DNA of 64,000 nt from an uncultured Ruminococcus sp. Lineage in GTDB: Bacteria; Bacillota; Clostridia; Oscillospirales; Acutalibacteraceae. The notes below the pieces were generated by a model. The model did no database searches and had not been told where the DNA came from. It was given only the letters and a program-made list of their open reading frames with translations. The translations under genes were made by a program, and so were the position numbers. The stretch spans positions 62,001 through 126,000 of the forward strand of contig CACYWT010000004.1 of assembly GCA_902778175.1 (NCBI GenBank), read 5' to 3'. Shown piece after piece: positions 23,644 through 31,642 of this stretch; the stretch's first letter is position 1, and every line of letters begins with the position of its first letter.

Positions 23644-24052
23644 TGGCTCAATCGGTGCATATATTTATATATAAATATATATTATATTCTTTTATTTTAT
23701 ATAGCCTGAGATTATCTGCGGACAGTCCTACGGACAGAGGGTGTGACACTTTCAGGAAAAAATCAAAAGTGTAGATTTTATAGGCTTTTGCGACTTCCGT
23801 TGCTTCCTGAAGTTTTTGAACGGCAACAAGAAAAAATGACAAAAAATCTGTCAATTTCTGATTTTGAAAAGACAATCCGATTTTTTCTTATGTGACCGTC
23901 CATATTTTTGTCCGTGGACAGTCCTGCGGACGAATGGTTTAGAAACCAAAATTTGCTGATTTTTGAAAGATTTTAGCTCATTTCCACGGTATTTTTGCGG
24001 ATTATCCGAGCTGAAAATGCGTGACAGTCCTCGCCCGTATCCACGGACAGTC
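23644..24052. other. Non-coding gap with dispersed quasi-palindromic repeats
   Basis: About 400 bases without a credible gene in an otherwise packed late operon. It holds a segment shared with 9434-9468 (23684-23713) and three copies of a CGGACAGTCCTRCGGAC-like motif (23717-23736, 23911-23931, 24040-24060), plus a shorter GTGACAGTCC at 24021-24030. Each copy can fold because GGAC and GTCC are inverted. Reading frames across it are short and have no similarity to phage proteins. Confidence 0.55.
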
Positions 24053-24238
24053 CTACGGACACACGGTTTTGATGATTTGCTTGCCGTTTTTGATGACAAG
24101 TTCAAACTCTCTTTTACACCCACGAGTGCATTTGAGAAATACTCCGTGACAGTTTGCTGTGTCATCGTAAATAGTGTTCTTCGCTTTGCAATACGGACAA
24201 ACAACCCATATTCTTTCTGTGGCAAGTTTCTTAATCAC
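24053..24238 (-). CDS. Com-like small zinc protein
   Basis: A 61-residue protein with two Cys pairs (WVVCPYCKAKNTIYDDTANCHGVFLKCTRGCKREF). Small Cys4 proteins of this type, like Com of phage Mu, bind RNA to regulate translation, but the assignment rests only on size and knuckle pattern. It lies between Gp15 and the non-coding gap ahead of the tape measure. Overlaps the Gp15 stop by four bases. Confidence 0.6.
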   Translation of the reverse strand: MIKKLATERIWVVCPYCKAKNTIYDDTANCHGVFLKCTRGCKREFELVIKNGKQIIKTVCP

Positions 24239-24837
24239 ATAAAAGCACCTCCAAAGGCGGCTCCTGCGAGAGCAACCTTGTCTTCTGTAGTAAGGTTTTG
24301 CGGCAGAGCGAAAAGGTTTTTCATCCTTGCTATGCGATCCCTTTCAGCTTTGTTTTTGATTTTGCTCAGGTCGGCAGAACGATAGCCCATTATTTCAACG
24401 ATCTTATTGTCGCTGTTGAGGCTTTTGAATAACGCCTGAAACTTCCACCAATGGAGATATTTGATTTCATTCAGGTCTATTCTGTACTGAGACATAAATG
24501 CACCGTAAATATAAGGAGCGTCATGCTCAAAGCTGTAAATCTGTTTCGGCTTCAGCTCAACATTACCGTTCTTCTGTTTTCGCTTCTGCTTCAAGGGTTT
24601 ATTATCGCCGCATCTGTACATATACAGTATGGCATCAACAGCTTTGTTAAGGTCTTCCGGCTGTTCGTCTGGGAAGAATACTCCTACAAGGTCAAGGATT
24701 TTATTTTCATCATCCATATCACTAAGCAGAATTTTCTCCATTATGATTCCGGCACGAAAGTCGCTCTCAATATAAAATTCCTTGCCATCAACCATTACGG
24801 TCTCAGGCAAGGAATCGAGTAAGATGTTTTCGCTCAC
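24235..24837 (-). CDS. Bacteriophage Gp15-family tail assembly protein
   Basis: A 200-residue protein. Residues 1-100 (FYIESDFRAGIIMEKILLSDMDDENKILDLVGVFFPDEQPEDLNKAVDAILYMYRCG) and the later FEHDAPYIYGAFMSQYRIDLNEIKYLHWWKFQALFKSLNSDNKIVEIMGYRS match the Gp15 family of Listeria A118-like phages, the second tail-assembly chaperone component preceding the tape measure. Confidence 0.88.
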   Translation of the reverse strand: MSENILLDSLPETVMVDGKEFYIESDFRAGIIMEKILLSDMDDENKILDLVGVFFPDEQPEDLNKAVDAILYMYRCGDNKPLKQKRKQKNGNVELKPKQIYSFEHDAPYIYGAFMSQYRIDLNEIKYLHWWKFQALFKSLNSDNKIVEIMGYRSADLSKIKNKAERDRIARMKNLFALPQNLTTEDKVALAGAAFGGAFM

Positions 24838-25217
24838 TTCTTCTGCTTTTCCGCGTTTCTACGCTGTGAACGGTTGGAATACTTGGCGAAAGTGTTCTTC
24901 GTTGCGAGTATGTCGTTCCTCTGCAATCTGACGAGTTCAATGAACTTTTCATAAGCGTCATAGTGAGGTGCGACATTATCCTTTTCGCCGCAGATCTTTT
25001 CTCCTGCACCATTGCCGAGGCAGGTGTCAAAGAATTGTTTGATTGCACGACAGGTAATGCGAATCTGAGTGGATGCCTTGCCATCTTTCGGTGCGGACTT
25101 TTCGGCTTCCGAGAGATCGTTTATGGCATCCTCAAACTTTTCTGCGTCGTCTGCATCTCTGACATCAAACTCAAACTTTTCTCCGTTGTATTCAAATACT
25201 GTTTCTATCTGGCTCAT
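24834..25217 (-). CDS. Tail assembly chaperone (DUF6673-like)
   Basis: A 127-residue protein, IETVFEYNGEKFEFDVRDADDAEKFEDAINDL..., matching a family of short proteins between tail tube and Gp15 in Gram-positive siphophages. The position corresponds to the first tail-assembly chaperone. A four-base overlap with Gp15 suggests translational coupling rather than a frameshift. The C-terminus is basic. Confidence 0.7.
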   Translation of the reverse strand: MSQIETVFEYNGEKFEFDVRDADDAEKFEDAINDLSEAEKSAPKDGKASTQIRITCRAIKQFFDTCLGNGAGEKICGEKDNVAPHYDAYEKFIELVRLQRNDILATKNTFAKYSNRSQRRNAEKQKK

Positions 25218-25246
25218 TTGCTCATTCTCCTATCTTTCTGTTTTGC

Positions 25247-25768
25247 TTACGAACCGCTTGACAAACTACTCGATGAACTGCCGGGGTCCTCTATAAATGT
25301 GAATGTGCTTCTATTAAAAGCACCATACACAGGATCGGAAACAGCTTTCAGAGTGCCTGAGTATATCAGAGCTTCTGTGCCATCACCTTTTGTGTCAGGG
25401 ATGACTGCGTATGTTCTTTTGCAAGCCTTGTACTCGTTGCTGTTGGTCTGTTCCCAACAGTTTACATTGACAATCTCGACATAGGTGTTTACGCCGAGAT
25501 ACTCTTTGTCTGTGATTTCCATGATCTTCTGGACGCAAGGATCGTCTTTAATGGCATCACAGCTGTATGAGATGCTGGGAGCATATCCGATTACATCTGT
25601 GCGTTCTGTCTTATCGTTGATGTATTTTCTCGTGTACTCAACAGGGTTTTTCGCTTCAGGAAAAGCTGTAAAACCTTCTCCGATAAGATAGAACGACGGT
25701 GTGTTGATGCCGCATTTCATATACGACTCAAACTGACACCTGAGAACAAGCTCATTGGGTGTTGACAT
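25247..25768 (-). CDS. Major tail tube protein
   Basis: A 173-residue protein from ATG 25768 (GAGGAGG upstream). Features: LRCQFESYMKCGINTPSFYLIGEGFTAFPEAKNPVEYTRKYINDKTERTDVIGYAPSISYSCD and GDGTEALIYSGTLKAVSDPVYGAFN, typical of the A118-type tail tube, and a Ser/Gly tail. It is placed after three minor capsid genes and before the chaperones. Confidence 0.82.
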   Translation of the reverse strand: MSTPNELVLRCQFESYMKCGINTPSFYLIGEGFTAFPEAKNPVEYTRKYINDKTERTDVIGYAPSISYSCDAIKDDPCVQKIMEITDKEYLGVNTYVEIVNVNCWEQTNSNEYKACKRTYAVIPDTKGDGTEALIYSGTLKAVSDPVYGAFNRSTFTFIEDPGSSSSSLSSGS

Positions 25769-25770
25769 AT

Positions 25771-26226
25771 TCAATTCCTCCTCACTTTGTATTCAAGCGA
25801 TAGTAACGCCTGATAATCTTCGTAACCATTTTCGTATCTCGCAGCAAGAGATGGATTTGCAAGAAGCTCTATGCTTGTTGCAATTCTCTTATCGTCAATA
25901 CGAGGCAGGTTGACAAAATCGCCATTTTCATCCTGTTCTGTGAGCCATGCAGCAAAATCGCTCAAACAGGCTATGGCATCGACTCTTGAAGCTGTATCAA
26001 CTCCGTTGACACGTATATAGAGTGCAAAGTTCCAAACTCCTATGTACGAGCCGTTGACATAAGATCGTTTCTTCTCTGAGGCAGATAGCTGTTGTACCAT
26101 CATACTCGGAACACGCTTACCTAAGTCTTCGAGCATCACATCAACAGGCTTTTTAGACCAAGTGTTCAGATGATCTCTCATTACCTTTGCAATTACGATG
26201 CCATCATTGGTATAAACCTTCTCCAT
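25771..26226 (-). CDS. Minor capsid / tail terminator-like protein (Minor_capsid_3 type)
   Basis: A 151-residue protein: IVIAKVMRDHLNTWSKKPVDVMLEDLGKRVPSMMVQQLSASEKKRSYVNGSYIGVWNFALYIRVNGVDTASRVDA. This matches the family placed just before the tail tube in A118-like phages, which by position is the tail-terminator/stopper component. Confidence 0.75.
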   Translation of the reverse strand: MEKVYTNDGIVIAKVMRDHLNTWSKKPVDVMLEDLGKRVPSMMVQQLSASEKKRSYVNGSYIGVWNFALYIRVNGVDTASRVDAIACLSDFAAWLTEQDENGDFVNLPRIDDKRIATSIELLANPSLAARYENGYEDYQALLSLEYKVRRN

Positions 26227-26230
26227 ATAG

Positions 26231-26572
26231 TCACCCCATCACTATTTTGTTAACGCCTGCCAACCACGCTTTTTTCTTTAACGCTTTGGCTTTTTCAAAC
26301 CATTGAGCGCAAGCCTGCGGATGTTTGACTTTTGAAAAATTGAAGCCAAATCCATAATACATCGGTTTTGAATATGGAGCAGAATAAATAACTTGTCCGC
26401 TTCCGAGTGTAGTTCCGGTAATACCGCTGTTACGCAGATTACCTGTTCTAAACGGAACAAAAGGATCGCTGTCTTTGAGAACTTCATTGTCGAGAAACTT
26501 CTGAGCAGCAGAAAACTTGCTATTGAATCTTCCGATACAAGCCTGTGTATTGATGTGAACTTTTGCTTTCAT
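26231..26572 (-). CDS. Minor capsid protein (Minor_capsid_2 type)
   Basis: A 113-residue protein. The SDPFVPFRTGNLRNSGITGTTLGSGQVIYSAPYSKPMYYGF segment is the HK97-gp10-like core; the C-terminal HPQACAQWFEKAKA...KIVMG completes it. It belongs to the head-tail connector set. ATG 26572 overlaps the preceding gene's end. Confidence 0.78.
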   Translation of the reverse strand: MKAKVHINTQACIGRFNSKFSAAQKFLDNEVLKDSDPFVPFRTGNLRNSGITGTTLGSGQVIYSAPYSKPMYYGFGFNFSKVKHPQACAQWFEKAKALKKKAWLAGVNKIVMG

Positions 26573-26973
26573 ACTCCATTCACCTCAAAATGCCACATAA
26601 TCTTTCTTCCTGTTGCTTTTCGGTTGAAACCTGATATTCTCAGTTTTACATCAGAGCCGACCTTTTGAAAGTAGTCATTACCGCAGTCTCCCAAAGTCCA
26701 AAAACCGGATTTGTCGTCAGTGTACTTCCATTGATCGTAGGGAAGGAAGGTCCTTGTTTTGCCGTCTTCAGACTGAGCAAGTGTTTTTTCGTCGAAAATA
26801 TATAGCTTTCCTGTGTTTTTTGTGGAGTGACCCACGCTGCCGAGAGATGTTCCTTCATTGAGTACGCAGTAGCTGTGTTTGAGAATGGTTTTCTGATATG
26901 CAGCTCTGTCATCGACTTCTCCGATATAGTTGTACAAGACAACGGTTTCTTCCAACATTCGATGAGTTCTCAT
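26569..26973 (-). CDS. Putative minor capsid protein (head-tail connector)
   Basis: A 134-residue protein: MRTHRMLEETVVLYNYIGEVDDRAAYQKTILKHSYCVLNEGTSLGSVGHSTKNTGKLYIFDEKT. This is the beta-rich Gram-positive phage protein that follows the first connector; probably the stopper. GGGAG precedes ATG 26973. Confidence 0.7.
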   Translation of the reverse strand: MRTHRMLEETVVLYNYIGEVDDRAAYQKTILKHSYCVLNEGTSLGSVGHSTKNTGKLYIFDEKTLAQSEDGKTRTFLPYDQWKYTDDKSGFWTLGDCGNDYFQKVGSDVKLRISGFNRKATGRKIMWHFEVNGV

Positions 26974-26976
26974 AGC

Positions 26977-27381
26977 TTACTCCCTTCTGGCATAAGCCCA
27001 TCTGCACATCAGTCCCATTCTACGGAGCATCATTATAGCCATTGATGAAACAGGTATGCCCTCAAATGTATTTACAGCCGCCTGAGATGGCGTTCCTCCA
27101 GAAATGGAGTAATCTCCTAAGTGTTCGCTAACCCCTGTCAGAGAGCTTTCTGCAAAGCCTGAGATGGCATCTATTCCACCTTGCTTATAAAGCATCTCAA
27201 CCTCATAAGCGACAGCCTTTTTGAATGTTTCTGTTTCGGTATCAGCTTGGGAAGGTTCGAGGTTGCATACTCCGTATATTACATCAGACGATATATCAGC
27301 AAGTCTATTAAACAAGCTGTCTTCTTCTATGGGAGTGCCGCAGAATATATCGTCGTAAAACGACTTGTCGATATAGCTCAT
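26977..27381 (-). CDS. Head-tail connector (adaptor) protein
   Basis: A 134-residue helical protein immediately after the capsid region: EEDSLFNRLADISSDVIYGVCNLEPSQ...FKKAVAYEVEMLYKQGG...LGDYSISGG. The layout resembles gp6/adaptor proteins that sit on the portal ring. AAGGAGG precedes ATG 27381. Confidence 0.75.
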   Translation of the reverse strand: MSYIDKSFYDDIFCGTPIEEDSLFNRLADISSDVIYGVCNLEPSQADTETETFKKAVAYEVEMLYKQGGIDAISGFAESSLTGVSEHLGDYSISGGTPSQAAVNTFEGIPVSSMAIMMLRRMGLMCRWAYARRE

Positions 27382-27392
27382 ACAATCCCTCC

Positions 27393-27572
27393 TTACGAGC
27401 CTGGCTTCTTTTTAGGCTTCGAGGTTTTGGGATTTGTGTCTGCATCAAACGGATCAGAGGCAACATTTTCAGTTGCCTCTTCACCAACTACTTCATAGCC
27501 GTTATCTTTGAATGCTTCTACGAAAATATCAGGAACATACTCGTAACGAGTTCCTCTTTTCATAAGTTTCAT
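27393..27572 (-). CDS. Small hypothetical head protein (59 aa)
   Basis: Starts MKLMKRGTRYEYVPDIFVEAFKDNGYEVV and ends in a Lys/Pro-rich tail SKPKKKPGS. Short proteins of this kind, with VPDIFVEAFKDNGYE, lie after the major capsid gene in many Firmicutes prophages. GAGTGATAACGA precedes the ATG. Function unknown. Confidence 0.6.
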   Translation of the reverse strand: MKLMKRGTRYEYVPDIFVEAFKDNGYEVVGEEATENVASDPFDADTNPKTSKPKKKPGS

Positions 27573-27587
27573 TCGTTATCACTCCAA

Positions 27588-28670
27588 TCAGCCGAGAGAG
27601 ATGATCTGAGCAATCGGAATGGTCTTATGATTCAGATACTCCTTGTTTGACGCCGCCTGAGAGTTTACAATCTCCCAGTTTGCACCGTTTTCAAGCTCTG
27701 CATCAGTCGGGCTGAGAGAAGCCATAGATGCCATTGTGAAGCTGATGCCGTAGGGGGCAAAGCACTTTCTCTGTCTGCTGTAGAGAGTGTCCTGACCGCC
27801 GTTTGTACTCGGATTTCTATCAACTTCATACGGCACTTTTGCACCGCAGTTGGTAAACTCGATAGCACCATCACCGAGAACATAGGTGATATAAGCAGTC
27901 TTTGCAGATGCACCTGATCCGACGGTTGTTGTAGGCATAGAGTCGTCAACAAGAACAATCTTGCCGTTGAGTGTGCCGAGAGAGAGGTCACGCTCCATAC
28001 CCTGAGCGTCTGTGTATTTGAGATATGACAGGAGCTTCAGGTTTTCGAGGTTCGTTGCAACAACAGAGTGCATAATAGCAAGGCTGAATTTACCCTTGTT
28101 ATCTCCGCAGGCTTTCTGAATAGCACTATTGAGAGTGGTGGCGTTCATAAATCCGGCAGCTACATCAATAGCGGCAGCATTGCCTGTCACATCGGTTGTG
28201 TGAGCAGTAACAAACTTTGCTCCCTCTGTATCGGACATACTGAAGATGCCTTTGAGGATGCTGATAAGGGTAGCCTGATCTACTTCATCCCAATAGTCAC
28301 CGATCTGCTGTGCGATGTTTTCGAGGAAGTCCTCGCCGCCTGTGATGTCGTAGCTGAAGTCCTTCTCAGTCCAAGCGGCTGCACGACCTACAACGACTCT
28401 GCTGTGCTTGAAAGTCGCAGTATTGCTTGCAGAAATATTTGTAGATCCGTCATAGTTGGTCGGAGTAGTTCCGCTGATAAGACCTCTCAGGGTGGTCGTA
28501 ATGTAGTTACCACCGTCCTGATCTGACATTGCCGCTGCAAGGTCGGGTCTTGGTCTGATGGCACGGCTTTTGATAAGCTCTGTCTTTTTGGGGTTGGGGA
28601 TTCTGTCGATGTACCCCTGAAACACCTCGCCGTTAAAAATCTTCTTGTCGAAAATTGAAGTCGTAGGCAT
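27588..28670 (-). CDS. Major capsid protein
   Basis: A 360-residue protein from ATG 28670 (AAAGGTGG upstream). It carries phage major-capsid hallmarks: MPTTSIFDKKIFNGEVFQGYIDRIPN at the start, SDQDGGNYITTTLRGLISGTTPTNYDGSTNI, GRAAAWTEKDFSYDITGGEDFLENIAQQIGDYWDEVDQ, and KIVLVDDSMPTT. It is probably HK97-fold, downstream of a scaffold protein; no protease gene is present, so assembly uses a Gp20-type scaffold. Confidence 0.9.
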   Translation of the reverse strand: MPTTSIFDKKIFNGEVFQGYIDRIPNPKKTELIKSRAIRPRPDLAAAMSDQDGGNYITTTLRGLISGTTPTNYDGSTNISASNTATFKHSRVVVGRAAAWTEKDFSYDITGGEDFLENIAQQIGDYWDEVDQATLISILKGIFSMSDTEGAKFVTAHTTDVTGNAAAIDVAAGFMNATTLNSAIQKACGDNKGKFSLAIMHSVVATNLENLKLLSYLKYTDAQGMERDLSLGTLNGKIVLVDDSMPTTTVGSGASAKTAYITYVLGDGAIEFTNCGAKVPYEVDRNPSTNGGQDTLYSRQRKCFAPYGISFTMASMASLSPTDAELENGANWEIVNSQAASNKEYLNHKTIPIAQIISLG

Positions 28671-28687
28671 ATTGGTTTCCACCTTTC

Positions 28688-29350
28688 TTAATCATATTTG
28701 ATGGTTGCATTAGGGTTTTCGTTTTTGAACATCATTAGTTCTGCCAAGCTCTTCTTCTTCGGAGGGGGAGCAGGCTGTGGGTTGGGATCTGAGAACTGCG
28801 GCTTAGGCTTTCCTGCGTCGGGAGCAGGTGCAGGTGTTTCAGTTACGAAAGCAGCCTTGTAATCATCGTCAGCCATAAGTTTTTCGATGAACTCTTTTCC
28901 ACCGATGAATGTGCCGTCCTCATAAGGAAACTTTCTCTTGACAAACTCTGCTTTGATTCCGGCAGCGGCAGCCTTTGAGGAGAAATGATAGCCACGGAGA
29001 AATAACTCTTCGTTAAACGCTCGCTCGTTGTCTGCAATCTTCTGATTGAGAGCAGCGGTATCATCATTGTACTTCTTTTCCCAATCAGCAGCAGATCGTT
29101 TGATGCCATCAATATCCATATCTTTGTAAGACTGGATGGTGGCATTTGCTGAGTCGAGCTGCTGTCTTACGCCTTTAAGCTCCACATCCTTCGCTTTGAA
29201 TTTTTCTTCGGAAATATATCCACCGTCGGCAAGGTTTACGAGCTTGATGTCCTTCGCTTCGTTGATCTTGCTGACAAATTCATCGAACGTGAGAGCAACA
29301 GGCTCTCCCTTGTCGTTTGTGCCAAAAATAGTTTTCAGATATTCGTACAT
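28688..29350 (-). CDS. Scaffolding protein (GP20 family)
   Basis: A 220-residue coiled-coil, charged protein just upstream of the major capsid gene. Pattern EEKFKAKDVELKGVRQQLDSANATIQSYKDMDIDGIKRSAADWEKKYNDDTAALNQKI then FLRGYHFSSKAAAAGIKAEFVKRKFPYEDGTFIGGKEFIEKLMADDDYKAAF matches phage minor structural protein GP20. A Pro-rich segment precedes a C-terminal helix (KKKSLAELMMFKNENPNA) that likely contacts the capsid protein. Confidence 0.9.
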   Translation of the reverse strand: MYEYLKTIFGTNDKGEPVALTFDEFVSKINEAKDIKLVNLADGGYISEEKFKAKDVELKGVRQQLDSANATIQSYKDMDIDGIKRSAADWEKKYNDDTAALNQKIADNERAFNEELFLRGYHFSSKAAAAGIKAEFVKRKFPYEDGTFIGGKEFIEKLMADDDYKAAFVTETPAPAPDAGKPKPQFSDPNPQPAPPPKKKSLAELMMFKNENPNATIKYD

Positions 29351-29475
29351 AACATTGCCTTTCTTCGCTGATTTAGTTTAATCGTCGGTTCACTCCGACA
29401 TCTGCTATCGTATGATATATCCCCATACGCAAGGAAAATTTGCGTGCAGTTTATATGCCTTGCACCTCGGCAGGC

Positions 29476-29506
29476 AAAAAGAAAAAGGCAAGCATTAAAG
29501 CTCGCC
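29476..29506 (-). terminator. Terminator within the head-gene operon
   Basis: Minus strand GGCGAGC, six-base loop, GCTTGCC, then TTTTTCTTTTT. It lies between the minor capsid gene group and the scaffold gene, so read-through or a promoter in 29351-29475 is needed for capsid expression. The region holds two further hairpins (ACGCAA/TTGCGT and GTCGG/CCGAC). Confidence 0.75.
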
Positions 29507-29650
29507 TCGTTCTATTTCATTTCGCAGCGTATTTACTGCTTGTTCGTCTGTCAGCCTATCACCATAGAACCGTTTAACAAATTCATCTCCGACTTTGAAG
29601 ACAAACTTATCGGTATCGTATCCGGCTGAAAAACGCCTAAGTAAAACCAC
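29495..29650 (-). CDS. Small hypothetical protein (51 aa, GTG start)
   Basis: The product reads RRFSAGYDTDKFVFKVGDEFVKRFYGDRLTDEQAVNTLRNEIERGEL at its C-terminal part, which looks like a folded protein. The start is uncertain: GTG 29650 has no clear ribosome site, while GGAGGTGG precedes a different frame just upstream that closes after nine codons, so a frameshift is possible. Its stop lies in the terminator loop. Confidence 0.4.
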   Translation of the reverse strand: MVLLRRFSAGYDTDKFVFKVGDEFVKRFYGDRLTDEQAVNTLRNEIERGEL

Positions 29651-29677
29651 TTTGGGTGCTGTTCACAGAACCACCTC

Positions 29678-29839
29678 CTAATCATTATTTGTGATAGATT
29701 TATCGTCATTAACAGGAAGACTGCATACATCTTCTGTAACTAAAACTCTGTCCATAGTGACAACTATCCGAGTGTGAGGGTTGCCATTATCCTTTAACCA
29801 CTGAATAGCAGGAGCTACAATTTCTTTCAAGCTTTCCAT
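29678..29839 (-). CDS. Small hypothetical protein (53 aa)
   Basis: Starts MESLKEIVAPAIQWLKDNGNPHTRIVVTMDRVLVTEDV. GAGGTGACGAA precedes ATG 29839. A helix followed by a two-strand hairpin is predicted. It follows the minor capsid gene by four bases. No family recognised. Confidence 0.55.
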   Translation of the reverse strand: MESLKEIVAPAIQWLKDNGNPHTRIVVTMDRVLVTEDVCSLPVNDDKSITNND

Positions 29840-29843
29840 TTCG

Positions 29844-31034
29844 TCACCTCTTCTTTGCTTTTCGATTAGCCCATACAGCTTTACCGCTTACACTCCTATC
29901 CCATTTACCTATCCATTCTCTTTCGGGGTATCTTGTAATTCCGTTGTCGGTGACAAACTTTTTGAGCTTTGCTTCTCTGTTTTTGAGCTTTACAGATGCC
30001 GATTGAAAGCTCTTATACATTTCCTTTGCGAGACCTTCATCGTCAGCCTCTTCGACTGCGGTGTTGTATGCCTCACACTCTCTCTTGGCGGCTCTTACTT
30101 GTCTTTCGTAATATCGCTGTTTTTGCTGTATCTCATAGTCTTCGTCGTTATCCCTTCCTGCATCTGCCGAGGGATCGTTGATAAAGGTCGGGGTGGAATA
30201 TCCATCGAGATAAGGGTAGAAATTGTGATAGCAATTCCATCCACACAAACCATCACCTTCGCCGTAGCCTGTTTCTTCTTCGAGATTGCCGTAATGCCTT
30301 GTGCTACCATTTACGCAATATATCTTTCCTTGCCATACTGCGTGAGTAGGTCTTGCTCCTGCGTGACTTGTAACCTCGACAAGATCCCATTCCATTTCTT
30401 TGACTCTTTCGAGCTGTAGCTTCGATACAGACTGATTAAGTCCTGTGATTACAGCTCGTCTTACAGCAGCTTCTATAGTGCAAGATGTACCGCTTGGATA
30501 TGCGACCTTATTGATACCATTTTGGGCAAGGTCGTTTATTCCTCGTTTAATCGCTGTTGTAGGATCGAAAGCTCCGGTAAGGATTTGTATATATGCCCTG
30601 TCTAAAACTCGTATAAAAGCCGTTTGAGACGATATAGCCGTCGTTTTGGTGAAGTTTGAGACAAGGGCATTTACATCACTCGTCCCTTGAAGCAGCATAG
30701 CTTGTAAAGCAGGAGATTTGCTGAACGGAATAGGCTTCAATCCGGCTTTAAGATAAATCGAGTCGTCATAAGCAAGGGATTTCGCACCTGCTTCAGCCAT
30801 TATTCTCCTGATCTCTTTTTGCGATTTGCCTGTTGCTTTTGCGAGAGTTTTTTCAACATCCTGCCTGAAATATCCAAACGCCTGTGCTCTTTCAAGCTGC
30901 CATTTTGCAGTCTCTGTAAGTTTTCCGGTTTTGACTATTCTTCTGACTATATCGTTGATAATATCCTGCTCGACTTCGCTATATATGTCTATAACATCAT
31001 CGGCAACAGAAACGAGGTATTCAGGAGTGAGCAT
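29844..31034 (-). CDS. Minor capsid protein (Phage_min_cap2 / MuF-like)
   Basis: A 396-residue protein following the portal region, matching minor capsid proteins of A118-like phages: SEVEQDIINDIVRRIVKTGKLTETAKWQLERAQAFGYFRQDVEKTLAKATGKSQKEI, LQGTSDVNALVSNFTKTTAISSQTAFIRVLDRAY, and the conserved VTSHAGARPTHAVWQGKIYCVNGSTRHYGNLEEETGYGEGDGLCGWNCYHNFYPYLDGYS. These proteins are packaged with DNA; some carry toxin or protease domains but none is evident here. Confidence 0.9.
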   Translation of the reverse strand: MLTPEYLVSVADDVIDIYSEVEQDIINDIVRRIVKTGKLTETAKWQLERAQAFGYFRQDVEKTLAKATGKSQKEIRRIMAEAGAKSLAYDDSIYLKAGLKPIPFSKSPALQAMLLQGTSDVNALVSNFTKTTAISSQTAFIRVLDRAYIQILTGAFDPTTAIKRGINDLAQNGINKVAYPSGTSCTIEAAVRRAVITGLNQSVSKLQLERVKEMEWDLVEVTSHAGARPTHAVWQGKIYCVNGSTRHYGNLEEETGYGEGDGLCGWNCYHNFYPYLDGYSTPTFINDPSADAGRDNDEDYEIQQKQRYYERQVRAAKRECEAYNTAVEEADDEGLAKEMYKSFQSASVKLKNREAKLKKFVTDNGITRYPEREWIGKWDRSVSGKAVWANRKAKKR

Positions 31035-31045
31035 ATAACCACCGC

Positions 31046-31243
31046 CTATCGAAAGTATCTTCCGCTTTCGGTGTCTTTGAGTTCTATCCGATTAGCAAGC
31101 TCAAATCCACTGAGGCGTATAGTGCTTTTCAGAACCTTAACGAGCAAGTTCGCTCTTTTTTCAAGCTCACTTTCTCCTTTGATTACAGCGTAGGCAGTAG
31201 GGTCTGCATATCCCTCTTCGTTATACATAGGGTTTCTGTTCAT
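31046..31243 (-). CDS. Small conserved phage protein
   Basis: A 65-residue protein if begun at MNRNPMYNEEGYADPTAYAVIKG (ATG 31243); earlier starts add seven residues. The NRNPMYNxEGYADPTAY start is common in short proteins between portal and minor capsid genes of Clostridia phages. No function is known. Confidence 0.65.
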   Translation of the reverse strand: MNRNPMYNEEGYADPTAYAVIKGESELEKRANLLVKVLKSTIRLSGFELANRIELKDTESGRYFR

Positions 31244-31264
31244 CTGCATACTACACACCATCAA

Positions 31265-31642
31265 TCACTTTTTATTGGTTCCAAGAACACCTCTTGCTGC
31301 TCTGTCTTCGACTCTTTTGTTCATCCAAAGAAGAGCTGTTTCAATATGCGTGAGAGCTATAGCATTTTCTCTTGTAGCGTATTCGCCCTGTTGAAAGCCG
31401 TGAAGCCTGTCTCTTACGATTTCGAGAAGGTCGGTATCGAGAAGCCCGTTTATGCTATCTTCTTCGTTTCTCGGTCCGTCCTGAAATTGCACAAGCTCTA
31501 CATCCTGTGTATCAGGATCTGACTCACCGCAGAAAACGAGGTAAACATGATTTGCTCCTCCGTTGCCTTTTTCATCGGCAGCAAATACTCTGTTGAGTTT
31601 GTTCGTCTTCTGGATAGTATCAAGTTCTCTCATATCATCCAT
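31265..31642 (-). CDS. Acb2/Tad1 hairpin-domain anti-defence protein
   Basis: A 125-residue protein. Residues about 50-123 match the Acb2/Tad1 family: VQFQDGPRNEEDSINGLLDTDLLEIVRDRLHGFQQG, then ATRENAIALTHIETALLWMNKRVEDRAARGVLGT. Acb2 sequesters cyclic nucleotides of CBASS immunity and Tad1 sequesters the cyclic ADP-ribose signal of Thoeris; both form helical-hairpin oligomers. An N-terminal 48 residues with GNGGANHVYLVF are added. The usual VGVNG turn is altered (DSING) and the RGVEGT end reads RGVLGT, so ligand preference may differ. It sits in the late head operon, so it would be made late or carried from the previous cycle. AGGAGG precedes the ATG. Confidence 0.8.
   Translation of the reverse strand: MDDMRELDTIQKTNKLNRVFAADEKGNGGANHVYLVFCGESDPDTQDVELVQFQDGPRNEEDSINGLLDTDLLEIVRDRLHGFQQGEYATRENAIALTHIETALLWMNKRVEDRAARGVLGTNKK

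Noticed and set aside
23851-24225. Open frame in the gap before the tape measure
   Set aside because: Composition is repetitive and basic (VRRTV units come from the DNA repeats), no ribosome site, and it overlaps the Com-like gene in another frame.
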